From the NCBI RefSeq assembly GCF_019656315.1, contig NZ_BPLU01000066.1, forward strand, positions 1 to 42,099: DNA of 42,099 bases. Reading direction: 5' to 3'. A model generated the notes under the pieces. That model worked only from the letters and a program-made list of their open reading frames with translations. It was not told the DNA's origin and did no database searches. Position numbers and translations under genes: made by a program. This DNA comes from Flavobacterium sp. UMI-01 (GTDB taxonomy: Bacteria; Bacteroidota; Bacteroidia; Flavobacteriales; Flavobacteriaceae). Positions 33,283-41,400 of the stretch are shown in pieces (positions within the stretch are counted from its first letter, which is position 1; each line of letters opens with the position of its first letter).

Positions 33283-34146
33283 ATGAATAAATTAAAATTA
33301 TTTTTAATATTACCATTGATTGGTATGTTAAGTTGTGGTAAGGCTAAGACCGAAAATAATTCGGAAGCGAATGCAGGTGCTGAGGTAGCAGTAACCATCA
33401 AAGGTAGTGATACTGTATTGCCATTGGCTCAAAAAGAAGCCGAAGAATTAATGAAGAATGATGCTACAGTTAGTATTACTGTTGTGGGAGGTGGTTCAGG
33501 TGTTGGTTTGACTGCTTTGATTGATGGTACGACTGATATTGCAATGGCATCAAGAGATTTGAAAACTGAAGAAAAATTAAAGTTTTCTGAATCAAAAGTT
33601 GAAATCGAAAAAGTGATTATTGCTTATGATGCCTTGGCAGTAATCGTAAATCCAAATAATAAAGTATCTCAATTGACTCGTGAGCAATTAGAAAAAATTT
33701 ATACCGGAGAAATTAAAAACTGGAAAGAAGTAGGTGGTGACGATGAGAAAATTGTAGCGTATTCCAGAGAGTCTTCTTCAGGAACGTATGAGTTTTTTAA
33801 AGAAGAAGTAATGGATAAGAAAAACTATGCTTCTGATATTTTGAGCTTACCAGCTACAGGTGCGATTGTTCAAGCTGTAGGACAAACTAAAGGAGCTATT
33901 GGTTATGTAGGTTTAGCTTATGAAACTAAGGAAGTAAAACAATTATCAGTTTCTTATGATCAAGGTAAAAACTATGTTGCGCCTTCAGTAGAAAGTGCTA
34001 AAGATAAAACATACCCTATTTCTAGACCATTGTTTTACATGTATAATAAAACAAATGCAGCCAAAGTAAAATCAATTATTGATTATGCTATATCTGCGGA
34101 GGGACAAAAAAATGTTTCTGAAATTGGATATGTTCCATTGAACTAA
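33283..34146 (+). CDS. pstS: Phosphate-binding protein PstS, lipoprotein
   Basis: 287 residues, matching the short PstS/SphX-like form. Lipoprotein signal MNKLKLFLILPLIGMLSC with Cys18, so it is membrane-anchored. Phosphate-binding loops: IKGSDTVLPLAQ at 39-50, GGGSGVGLTALIDGTTDIAMASRD at 69-92, and SRESSSGTYEFFKEE at 161-175 (the SSGT loop). IVNPNNKVSQLTREQLEKIYTGEIKNWKEVGG at 121-152 is the conserved hinge block, and TKGAIGYVGLAY at 202-213 closes it. It delivers phosphate to PstC-PstA. It has its own Pho-type promoter and a hairpin after the stop, so it can be expressed in excess of the permease. Confidence 0.95.
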   Translation: MNKLKLFLILPLIGMLSCGKAKTENNSEANAGAEVAVTIKGSDTVLPLAQKEAEELMKNDATVSITVVGGGSGVGLTALIDGTTDIAMASRDLKTEEKLKFSESKVEIEKVIIAYDALAVIVNPNNKVSQLTREQLEKIYTGEIKNWKEVGGDDEKIVAYSRESSSGTYEFFKEEVMDKKNYASDILSLPATGAIVQAVGQTKGAIGYVGLAYETKEVKQLSVSYDQGKNYVAPSVESAKDKTYPISRPLFYMYNKTNAAKVKSIIDYAISAEGQKNVSEIGYVPLN

Positions 34147-34173
34147 AAAACAATAGGTTGATTATAAATTTAG

Positions 34174-34205
34174 AAGGCTGTCTATTTGTTAGGCAGCCTT
34201 TTGTT
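34174..34205 (+). terminator. Terminator or attenuator after pstS
   Basis: AAGGCTG (34174-34180) pairs with CAGCCTT (34194-34200) around a 13-nt loop, then TTG and a T-run. pstC has its own promoter downstream. Confidence 0.75.
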
Positions 34206-34240
34206 TTTGCATACTATTTGTTTTACAAAATGCATATTGC

Positions 34241-34307
34241 TTAACATTAAGTTAACATAAGATTAATGGTCTGCAAACATTTGAGGCTTAGGTCTGGTGT
34301 AATTTTG
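34241..34307 (+). promoter_or_regulatory. Pho-type operator and promoter of pstC-pstA-pstB-phoU
   Basis: TTAACAT (34241-34247), TTAACAT (34252-34258), TTAATGG (34263-34269) and the weaker CAAACAT (34274-34280) are at an exact 11-bp period; one more step (34285-34291) is degenerate, then 8 bp and TAATTTTG (34300-34307). A TTTG at 34280-34283 lies 16 bp before the -7 box. Confidence 0.7.
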
Positions 34308-34329
34308 TTGAAAATTTAAATTTACTGAT

Positions 34330-35538
34330 TTGAAAACAAATTTAAAACAGATCAAAGAGAAAATAATTGAATCTATTTTGATGCTTAGTAGTGTAACTAC
34401 CAGTATTACAGTAATTTTGATTGTCTTTTTTTTGTTTATTGAAGGGGCAGGAGTATTTAACAGAAAGCCTATCGATGACGGTTTTTTATTGGCAGTTGCA
34501 GCCTCTAATCCTGTAAAAAAACTGTCACCATCCCAAGTTAAAGATGTTTTTGATCAAAAGATTAAAAATTGGAACGAATTAGGCGGGCCTGATTTACCTA
34601 TAGTTTTGTTTAGAACCTCTGATATCACGGATTATTATACCGAAGAAGAATTGGGAGAGAATTTTGAACATTTTCCACAAAAAATAAATGAACTCATCAC
34701 TAAGAATCCAGGCGTAATTGCCTTTTTTTTAGAAAAATATAAAGCCCCAAATTTTACTGGAAGAGAATTAGACATTGATAAAATTACGGTAGCGTCCTTT
34801 TTATCCGGTGAAGAATGGTTTCCCACAGCTCAACCTATCGCTCAAATGGGAGTTAAGCCACTTATATACGGTACCCTTTGGGTTAGTTTTGGAGCTATTA
34901 TTATCGCCTTACCAATAGGTTTAGCTGCTGCCATTTTCTTGAGTGAAATTGCTAGAAAAAGAACTCGTAATATTTTAAAACCTTTAATTGAATTGTTGGC
35001 AGGTATTCCATCAGTAGTGTATGGATTTTTTGGTTTAGTTATTATTGTACCATTAATTCAAGATACCTTCGGTTTGCCTGTTGGAGAAACAGCTTTGGCA
35101 GGGAGTGTTGTACTGGCCATTATGGCTTTGCCTACTATCATTACCATTTCTGAAGACGCAATGCGTAATACCCCTCGTGCCATGAAAGAAGCGAGTTTGG
35201 CCTTAGGGGCAAGTCATTGGCAAACAATTTATAAAGTAGTGATTCCTTATTCGGCTTCGGGTATTACTGCGGGAGCTATTTTAGGAATTGGTAGAGCTAT
35301 AGGTGAAACTATGGCTGTATTAATGGTAACCGGTAACGCTGCAGTAATTCCAAATTCATTTTTGGCTCCAGTGAGAACCATACCAGCCACAATTGCTGCC
35401 GAATTGGGGGAAGCTCCTAATGGGGGATTGCATTACGAAGCCTTGTTTGCTTTAGGATGTATTTTGTTTATAATTACGTTTGGGATTAACATGTTAGTTG
35501 AATTAGTAACTAACAGAAAATCACATAAAAAGCACTAA
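34330..35538 (+). CDS. pstC: Phosphate ABC transporter permease PstC, with PstS-like loop insertion
   Basis: 402 residues, about 80-100 longer than many PstC proteins. The start is TTG: reading MKTNLKQIKEKIIESILML it gives a charged N-terminus before the first membrane segment (about 17-38); the next in-frame ATG (34381) would remove it. Residues 50-165 are an extracytoplasmic insertion. Within it NPVKKLSPSQVKDVFDQKIKNWNELGG resembles the PstS hinge block. Residues about 172-402 are the permease domain, with EIARKRTRNILKPLIELLAGIPSVVYGFFGL and the cytoplasmic EAA loop EASLALGASHWQTIYKVVIPYSASGI. It forms the channel with PstA, 1 nt downstream, energised by PstB. Confidence 0.93.
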   Translation: MKTNLKQIKEKIIESILMLSSVTTSITVILIVFFLFIEGAGVFNRKPIDDGFLLAVAASNPVKKLSPSQVKDVFDQKIKNWNELGGPDLPIVLFRTSDITDYYTEEELGENFEHFPQKINELITKNPGVIAFFLEKYKAPNFTGRELDIDKITVASFLSGEEWFPTAQPIAQMGVKPLIYGTLWVSFGAIIIALPIGLAAAIFLSEIARKRTRNILKPLIELLAGIPSVVYGFFGLVIIVPLIQDTFGLPVGETALAGSVVLAIMALPTIITISEDAMRNTPRAMKEASLALGASHWQTIYKVVIPYSASGITAGAILGIGRAIGETMAVLMVTGNAAVIPNSFLAPVRTIPATIAAELGEAPNGGLHYEALFALGCILFIITFGINMLVELVTNRKSHKKH

Positions 35539-35539
35539 T

Positions 35540-36418
35540 ATGAGTACTGAAGATAAATTAGTAAAGAAAAAGAGAAGAAATCAATATATTGCTTTTGGTA
35601 TATTTAGTGCTATTAGTTACAGTATAGTGGCACTTTTATTTGTTATTTTGGCATTTATTGTTGTCAAAGGCATTGGAGTTATCAGTTGGGAATTTATCAC
35701 GGCCATGCCTAAGGAAGGAATGACAAGTGGGGGAATTTTTCCAGCTATCATAGGAACCTTGTGTTTAGTGGTGGTTAGCATGCTTTTTGCGTTTCCAGTG
35801 GGAGTGTTGGCCGCTATATATATGAATGAATATGTAAAAGAGGGTTGGGTAAAAAAGATTATCAAACAAATGACTAATAATCTTGCAGGAGTTCCGTCCA
35901 TTGTTTTTGGTCTTTTTGGAATGTCATTGTTTGTTAATAAATTAGGTTTTGGTGACTCAATTTTAGCAGGGGGATTGACACTTGGTTTATTAGTGTTACC
36001 CGTGGTTATCAGAACTACAGAGGAATCGTTAAAATCTGTAGATGATACTTTTAGACAAGCCAGTTTAGGATTAGGAGCTAGTAAGTGGCAAACGACACGC
36101 AATGTAGTGTTTCCTATTGCTTTTCCAAACATTATCACGGGATTGATTTTGTCGATTGGTCGTGTTTCGGGTGAAACAGCGCCTATTTTATTTACAGTAG
36201 CGGCTTATTTTTTACCTAAATTGCCTACCTCAATTTTTGACCAAGCAATGGCATTGCCGTATCATTTATATGTGATTTCGACCAGCGGTACCAATATCGA
36301 AGCATCTAGAGCCATGGCTTACGGTACGGCTTTAATTTTGATTTTCATTGTCTTAGTTTCTAATTTATTAGCGAACAAACTTCGTAAGTATTTTGGGAAA
36401 AAAGTAAAAATGAATTAA
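35540..36418 (+). CDS. pstA: Phosphate ABC transporter permease PstA
   Basis: 292 residues, the normal PstA length. Lys/Arg-rich N-terminus, first membrane segment at about 18-45, then a conserved permease domain: GGIFPAIIGTLCLVVVSMLFAFPVGVLAAIYMNEY near 66, NNLAGVPSIVFGLFGM near 113, and the EAA loop RQASLGLGASKWQTTRNVVFPIAFPNIITG near 173. RVSGETAPILFTVAAYF is a typical PstA motif. It pairs with PstC; unlike PstC it has no large loop insertion. The gene follows pstC by 1 nt, so the two are translationally coupled; pstB follows after 74 bp. Confidence 0.96.
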   Translation: MSTEDKLVKKKRRNQYIAFGIFSAISYSIVALLFVILAFIVVKGIGVISWEFITAMPKEGMTSGGIFPAIIGTLCLVVVSMLFAFPVGVLAAIYMNEYVKEGWVKKIIKQMTNNLAGVPSIVFGLFGMSLFVNKLGFGDSILAGGLTLGLLVLPVVIRTTEESLKSVDDTFRQASLGLGASKWQTTRNVVFPIAFPNIITGLILSIGRVSGETAPILFTVAAYFLPKLPTSIFDQAMALPYHLYVISTSGTNIEASRAMAYGTALILIFIVLVSNLLANKLRKYFGKKVKMN

Positions 36419-36492
36419 GAAACCATTTCTAAACAGAAAAATAGTTACTTTACCATAAATTTATCTCTCAATTTAGGATTAAATAATTTAAC

Positions 36493-37245
36493 ATGCACAA
36501 AATAGTATCACAGAACGTAAATTTTTATTACGGAGAATCACAAGCATTACAGGACATTTCCTTGTCTATGAAAGAAAACACCGTGACAGCTTTGATTGGT
36601 CCTTCAGGTTGTGGAAAATCAACTTATTTGCGTTTATTGAATAGAATGAATGATTTGATTGATAATACTCATATGTCGGGTACTATTTTAATTGATGGAA
36701 ATGATATTTATGACAAACAAACCAACGTGGATGATTTAAGAAAAAATGTTGGTATGGTTTTTCAAAAGCCCAATCCTTTTCCGAAATCCATTTACGAAAA
36801 CGTGGCTTATGGTTTAAGAGTAAATGGCGTTACGGATAAAAAAATCATTGAAGAACGAGTAGTGACTTCTATTGAACAAGTAGCACTATGGGAAGAAGTA
36901 AAAGACAAATTACACAAATCTGCATTTGAGCTTTCAGGAGGTCAACAACAGCGTTTGTGTATTGCTCGTGCCTTGGCAATACAACCTTCTATTTTATTGA
37001 TGGACGAGCCTACATCAGCATTAGACCCTATTTCTACATCGAAAGTGGAAGAACTTATTTATGAATTAAAAGATAAGTACACTATAGTGATTGTAACGCA
37101 TAATATGCAACAAGCTGGTCGTATTAGTGACAATACTGCTTTTTTCTATATGGGAGAATTAATTGAGTATGACAAGACCAAAACCATTTTTACAAAGCCA
37201 GCTAAAAAACAAACCGAAGACTATATAACAGGAAGATTTGGGTAA
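36493..37245 (+). CDS. pstB: Phosphate ABC transporter ATP-binding protein PstB
   Basis: 250 residues, normal for PstB. Walker [10 protein letters not shown] at 36-44, Q-loop [20 protein letters not shown] at 90-109 (the PNPFP sequence is a PstB hallmark), ABC signature [16 protein letters not shown] at 147-162, Walker [14 protein letters not shown] at 167-179, and H-loop [16 protein letters not shown] near 204. It hydrolyses ATP to drive PstC-PstA and, with PhoU, is thought to signal phosphate status to PhoR. It is part of the pst operon; no promoter was recognised in the 74-bp gap before it. Confidence 0.97.
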   Translation: MHKIVSQNVNFYYGESQALQDISLSMKENTVTALIGPSGCGKSTYLRLLNRMNDLIDNTHMSGTILIDGNDIYDKQTNVDDLRKNVGMVFQKPNPFPKSIYENVAYGLRVNGVTDKKIIEERVVTSIEQVALWEEVKDKLHKSAFELSGGQQQRLCIARALAIQPSILLMDEPTSALDPISTSKVEELIYELKDKYTIVIVTHNMQQAGRISDNTAFFYMGELIEYDKTKTIFTKPAKKQTEDYITGRFG

Positions 37246-37328
37246 TGGTAATAAAAAAATAGTTGCTGCGTTTGTAACTAATTGATAAATTACTAAATTG
37301 AAAATCTTAAAAACTAATTCTACACAAT

Positions 37329-37997
37329 ATGGCATCCTATTTAGAAACTGAACTAGGGAAACTTAGAAATATTATTATAAAAATTGGTGCATTGGCCGAA
37401 AGTCAAATTGCCGAAGCAGTGAAATCCATCCTTTCAGAGCCCTTTGCTGAGGTGAAAGAAGTAAAAAAAGTAGAAAATAAAATTGATAAACTCGATGTTA
37501 AAATTGATGATATCTGTCAAACCGTTTTTGCCTTACAGCAACCTGTTGCTTCTGATTTGAGATTCATTATGTCAGCAATGCAAATTAGCAATGAAATTGA
37601 AAGAATTGGTGATTTGTCTATGAGCATTATTAAATTATCTAAAAGCATTAAAGAAAAACATGAATTAATATCAAAATTTAATATCGCTGAAATTACAAGT
37701 GAAATTGAATTGATTACTTCTGAAACGAATAAATGTTTTAAAGATTTAGATGGAGCGAAAGTGGATGTAATTTTTGCCTTAAACAATAGTATTAAAAGTA
37801 AAAGTATTCAAGCTATTGAAAATATCATTAGCGAGATGAAAAATAATTCCAAGACAGTCACTTCAGGAACCAACCTTGTAATTGCATTAAAACATATGGA
37901 ACGCATCGCTGACCATAATTCTAATGTTGCAGAATCCATCTATTTTATGATAAATGCAAAAATGATAAAACACGAAAAGTACATCGATAAAAAATAA
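37329..37997 (+). CDS. phoU: Phosphate transport system regulatory protein PhoU
   Basis: 222 residues, the usual PhoU length, with two three-helix repeats. The metal-binding E(D)xxxD-type clusters are visible: KVENKIDKLDVKIDDICQTVFALQQPVASDLRFIMSAMQISNEIERIGDLSMSI in the first half, and ALKHMERIADHNSNVAESIYFMI in the second. The variant SDLRFIMSAMQISNEIERIGD is the classical PhoU signature. It links Pst transport activity to the PhoR-like kinase and prevents excessive uptake. Last gene of the pst operon, followed by a very strong terminator. Confidence 0.95.
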   Translation: MASYLETELGKLRNIIIKIGALAESQIAEAVKSILSEPFAEVKEVKKVENKIDKLDVKIDDICQTVFALQQPVASDLRFIMSAMQISNEIERIGDLSMSIIKLSKSIKEKHELISKFNIAEITSEIELITSETNKCFKDLDGAKVDVIFALNNSIKSKSIQAIENIISEMKNNSKTVTSGTNLVIALKHMERIADHNSNVAESIYFMINAKMIKHEKYIDKK

Positions 37998-38020
37998 TTG
38001 TTTTAATTATTTTCAACACT

Positions 38021-38064
38021 AACCGATAGTTAATTCTGATGTCGAATTAACTATCGGTTTTTTT
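38021..38064 (+). terminator. Terminator of the pst operon
   Basis: A perfect 16-bp stem (AACCGATAGTTAATTC and its complement, 38044-38059) with a 7-nt loop, followed by a T-run. Strong intrinsic terminator. Confidence 0.95.
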
Positions 38065-38451
38065 GTTAGAGCTAAGATAACAGAGGTAAATTTACAGGTT
38101 TTCTTAATGATTTTTTCATCTTTACTTTACATAAAATAGAGGTTTTTTTTAGGTCTTAGATATCTTAAATAAATCTTAATTATTTTAAGAGATAGCTGTT
38201 TTATTATTCGATATTGTCATTATTAAGTTTCATTTGATAAAGTATAATGAATCAAAAGTGCATTTTAACAATTAAATTGTTGTTTAATCGACTTTTATAA
38301 TTGTATTCATTCTTGATGCCATACTTTCGCGCCGGATATTTAAATGTTTTTATATTAAAAAGTGAGGGCATTTAAAGAAGCAGCATGAATTAACTTGGTT
38401 TGAATAATGAATTACTTTAGGAAATAAAGTAAAAAATATTAAAATGTATTT
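38065..38451. other. Intergenic region upstream of the giant adhesin
   Basis: About 390 bp, AT-rich, no ORF. Two palindromes are present: AACAATT/AATTGTT (38267-38281) and TTACTTTA/TAAAGTAA (38412-38432), the latter ending 19 nt before the start codon. A weak promoter candidate is TTG (38301-38303), 18 bp, TACTTTCG (38322-38329), one base off consensus. It would leave a leader of about 115 nt containing the second hairpin. Confidence 0.4.
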
Positions 38452-41400
38452 ATGAAAAAGAATTACACTAATTTTTCTGTTCCAAACAGTAAATTGATAA
38501 AAATTGTCTGTTTTTTGTTTATCATATTGTTTACTACTATTGTTGTTGCTCAAACACCAAAATTTACAACGCCAACTTTAATATCTGGAACGAATAAGCA
38601 AGTTGGTGCCAAATATTTATATCCAATTGTAACTACGGTTGATGGGAATAATGTTGATGCAATTGTGACAATTGTTTCTATAAATAATGCGTCAATCGTA
38701 GATGTTGATAATCCAACAAATGGAGGATTAATAGATCGTTTTCAGCCTGTTGTGAATACCTCTTCAGCAAATGGATATGTTGAATATGAATTTAGTTTTT
38801 ACAAAAGTGGTACATACGGAACAGCTCAAGAATTAAAAATTGATTTGGGCTCGTTTATATTAGAAGCATTAGATCTGGATGGTAATGAGTTTTTTGATGT
38901 AGCAAGACCTAATAACGAAAGTTATACTTTAGAAAGTAATTCTTTCATAACGGTTTCTACGGTTGGTCCTTACACGAGATTTCAAGGCCCAAGTAATTCA
39001 GTGGACCCTATAAGCGTTACAAATACACGATACATTGCTGCAGTTAATTTTGGAACACTTAATTCAATTAAATTTAGATTAGGTAATAGTGGTACATCAA
39101 GTAATAGACAAAGTTCAATTAGTTTTGGGGAAGTTAGTTTTGTTATACCAAAAGCACCTATTGCAAACAACGATTCAGCATTATGTAAACCTTATGGAGC
39201 TGTATCGTTAGATGTAACGCTAAACGATACCGATTCAAATCAAAATATTGATAAATCTAAAGTTGATTTGAATCTAGCACTAACTTCCCCAGGTATTCAA
39301 AATTCATTAGTTGTAGCTGGTGAGGGTACTTGGTCTGTTACAGCAGCAGGAATTGTTACCTTTACTCCGTTAGCTACTTTTAAATCTAATCCAACACCTA
39401 TTTATTATACAATAAATGATTTAACGGGTTTAACATCAAATGAAGCTAAGATAACCATAACTTACACTCCATCAGCACCAACAGTAAATGTGGTTGACAA
39501 TTGTAATGGTACATCTACTTTAACAGCATCAAATTATACAGGAAGTTTGTTGTGGAGCAATAATGCTACAACAGCTTCTATCACCGTTAGTACAGCAGGA
39601 ACATACACAGTTACCCAAACTGTAAATGGTTGTACGAGTGCTACAGGTTCAGGAGTTGCGACTCCAAAGACCACGCCATCAGCGCCAACAGTAAAGGTAG
39701 TTAACAATTGTAATGGAACATCAACACTAACAGCATCAAATTATACAGGAAGTTTGTTGTGGAGTAATAATGCTACAACAGCCTCTATAACAGTTAGTAC
39801 AGCAGGAACATACACAGTTACCCAAACAGTAAATGGTTGTACGAGTGCTACAGGTTCAGGAGTTGCGGCTCCAAAGTCCACGCCATCAGCGCCAACGGTA
39901 AATGTGGTTAACAATTGTAATGGAACATCAACACTAACAGCATCAAATTATACAGGAAGTTTGTTGTGGAGCAATAATGCTACAACAGCCTCTATAACAG
40001 TTAGTACAGCAGGAACATACACAGTTACCCAAACAGTTAATGGTTGTACGAGTGCTACAGGTTCAGGACTTGCGGCTCCAAAGTCCACGCCATCAGCGCC
40101 AACAGTAAATGTAGTTAACAATTGTAATGGAACATCAACACTAACAGCATCAAATTATACGGGAAGTTTGTTGTGGAGTAATAATGCTACAACAGCCTCT
40201 ATAACAGTTAGTACAGCAGGAACATACACAGTTACCCAAACAGTAAATGGTTGTACGAGTGCTACAGGTGCAGGCGTTGCGGCTCCAAAGACCACGCCAT
40301 CAGCGCCAACAGTAAATGTAGTTGACAATTGTAATGGAACATCAACACTAACAGCATCAAATTATACAGGAAGTTTGTTGTGGAGCAATAATGCTACAAC
40401 AGCCTCTATAACAGTTAGTACAGCAGGAACATACACAGTTACTCAAACTGTGAATGGTTGTACGAGTGCTACAGGTTCAGGAGTTGCGACTCCAAAGACC
40501 ACGCCATCAGCGCCAACAGTAAATGTAGTTAACAATTGTAATGGAACATCAACACTAACAGCGTCAAATTATACAGGAAGTTTGTTGTGGAGCAATAATG
40601 CTACAACAGCCTCTATAACAGTTAGTACAGCAGGAACATACGCAGTTACCCAAACTGTAAATGGTTGTACGAGTGCTACAGGTTCAGGAGTTGCGGCTCC
40701 AAAGTCCACGCCATCAGCGCCAACAGTAAATGTAGTTAACAATTGTAATGGAACATCAACACTAACAGCATCAAATTATACAGGAAGTTTGTTGTGGAGC
40801 AATAATGCAACAACAGCATCAATTACAGTTAGTATAGCAGGAACATACACAGTTACTCAAACTGTAAATAGTTGTACAAGTGCTACAGGTTCAGGAGTTG
40901 CGGCTCCAAAGACCACACCATCAGCGCCAAATTATTTGATATCTTCTCTGCCAAGTTGTGAAACACCAGTAGGAAGTGTTTTATTAAGTGGATTACCAAC
41001 TGGAAATTGGATTATAAATCCTGGGAATATAAGTGGTAATACGTCAACTAGAACTATTTCTGGATTAGAACCAGGTACCTATAATTTTACAGTGACTAAT
41101 GCTCAAGGTTGTATTTCTCAAACAACTTCAAATGTTGTAATAACTAATTTTATTTGTGCTATTGACGATGCAGGAACAGCTGTAAACGGATTTACAGGAG
41201 GAACAGCTTTAGCAAACGTATTGGTAAATGATAAATTAAATGGAGCGATTGTTGACCCAACCAAAGTGAACACGACTTTTGTAAGTGCAACAAACGCAGA
41301 TATTACCTTAGATGGTACAGCTGTAAAAGTAGCTGTGGGAACACCAGCAGGTAACTATGAGTTGGTTTACAAAATCTGTGAAAAAATAAATCCAACAAAC

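Noticed and set aside
39469..40917. Regular repeats that could be taken for a CRISPR array
   Set aside because: The 207-bp units are in frame, without spacers, and encode one continuous Ig-like protein.
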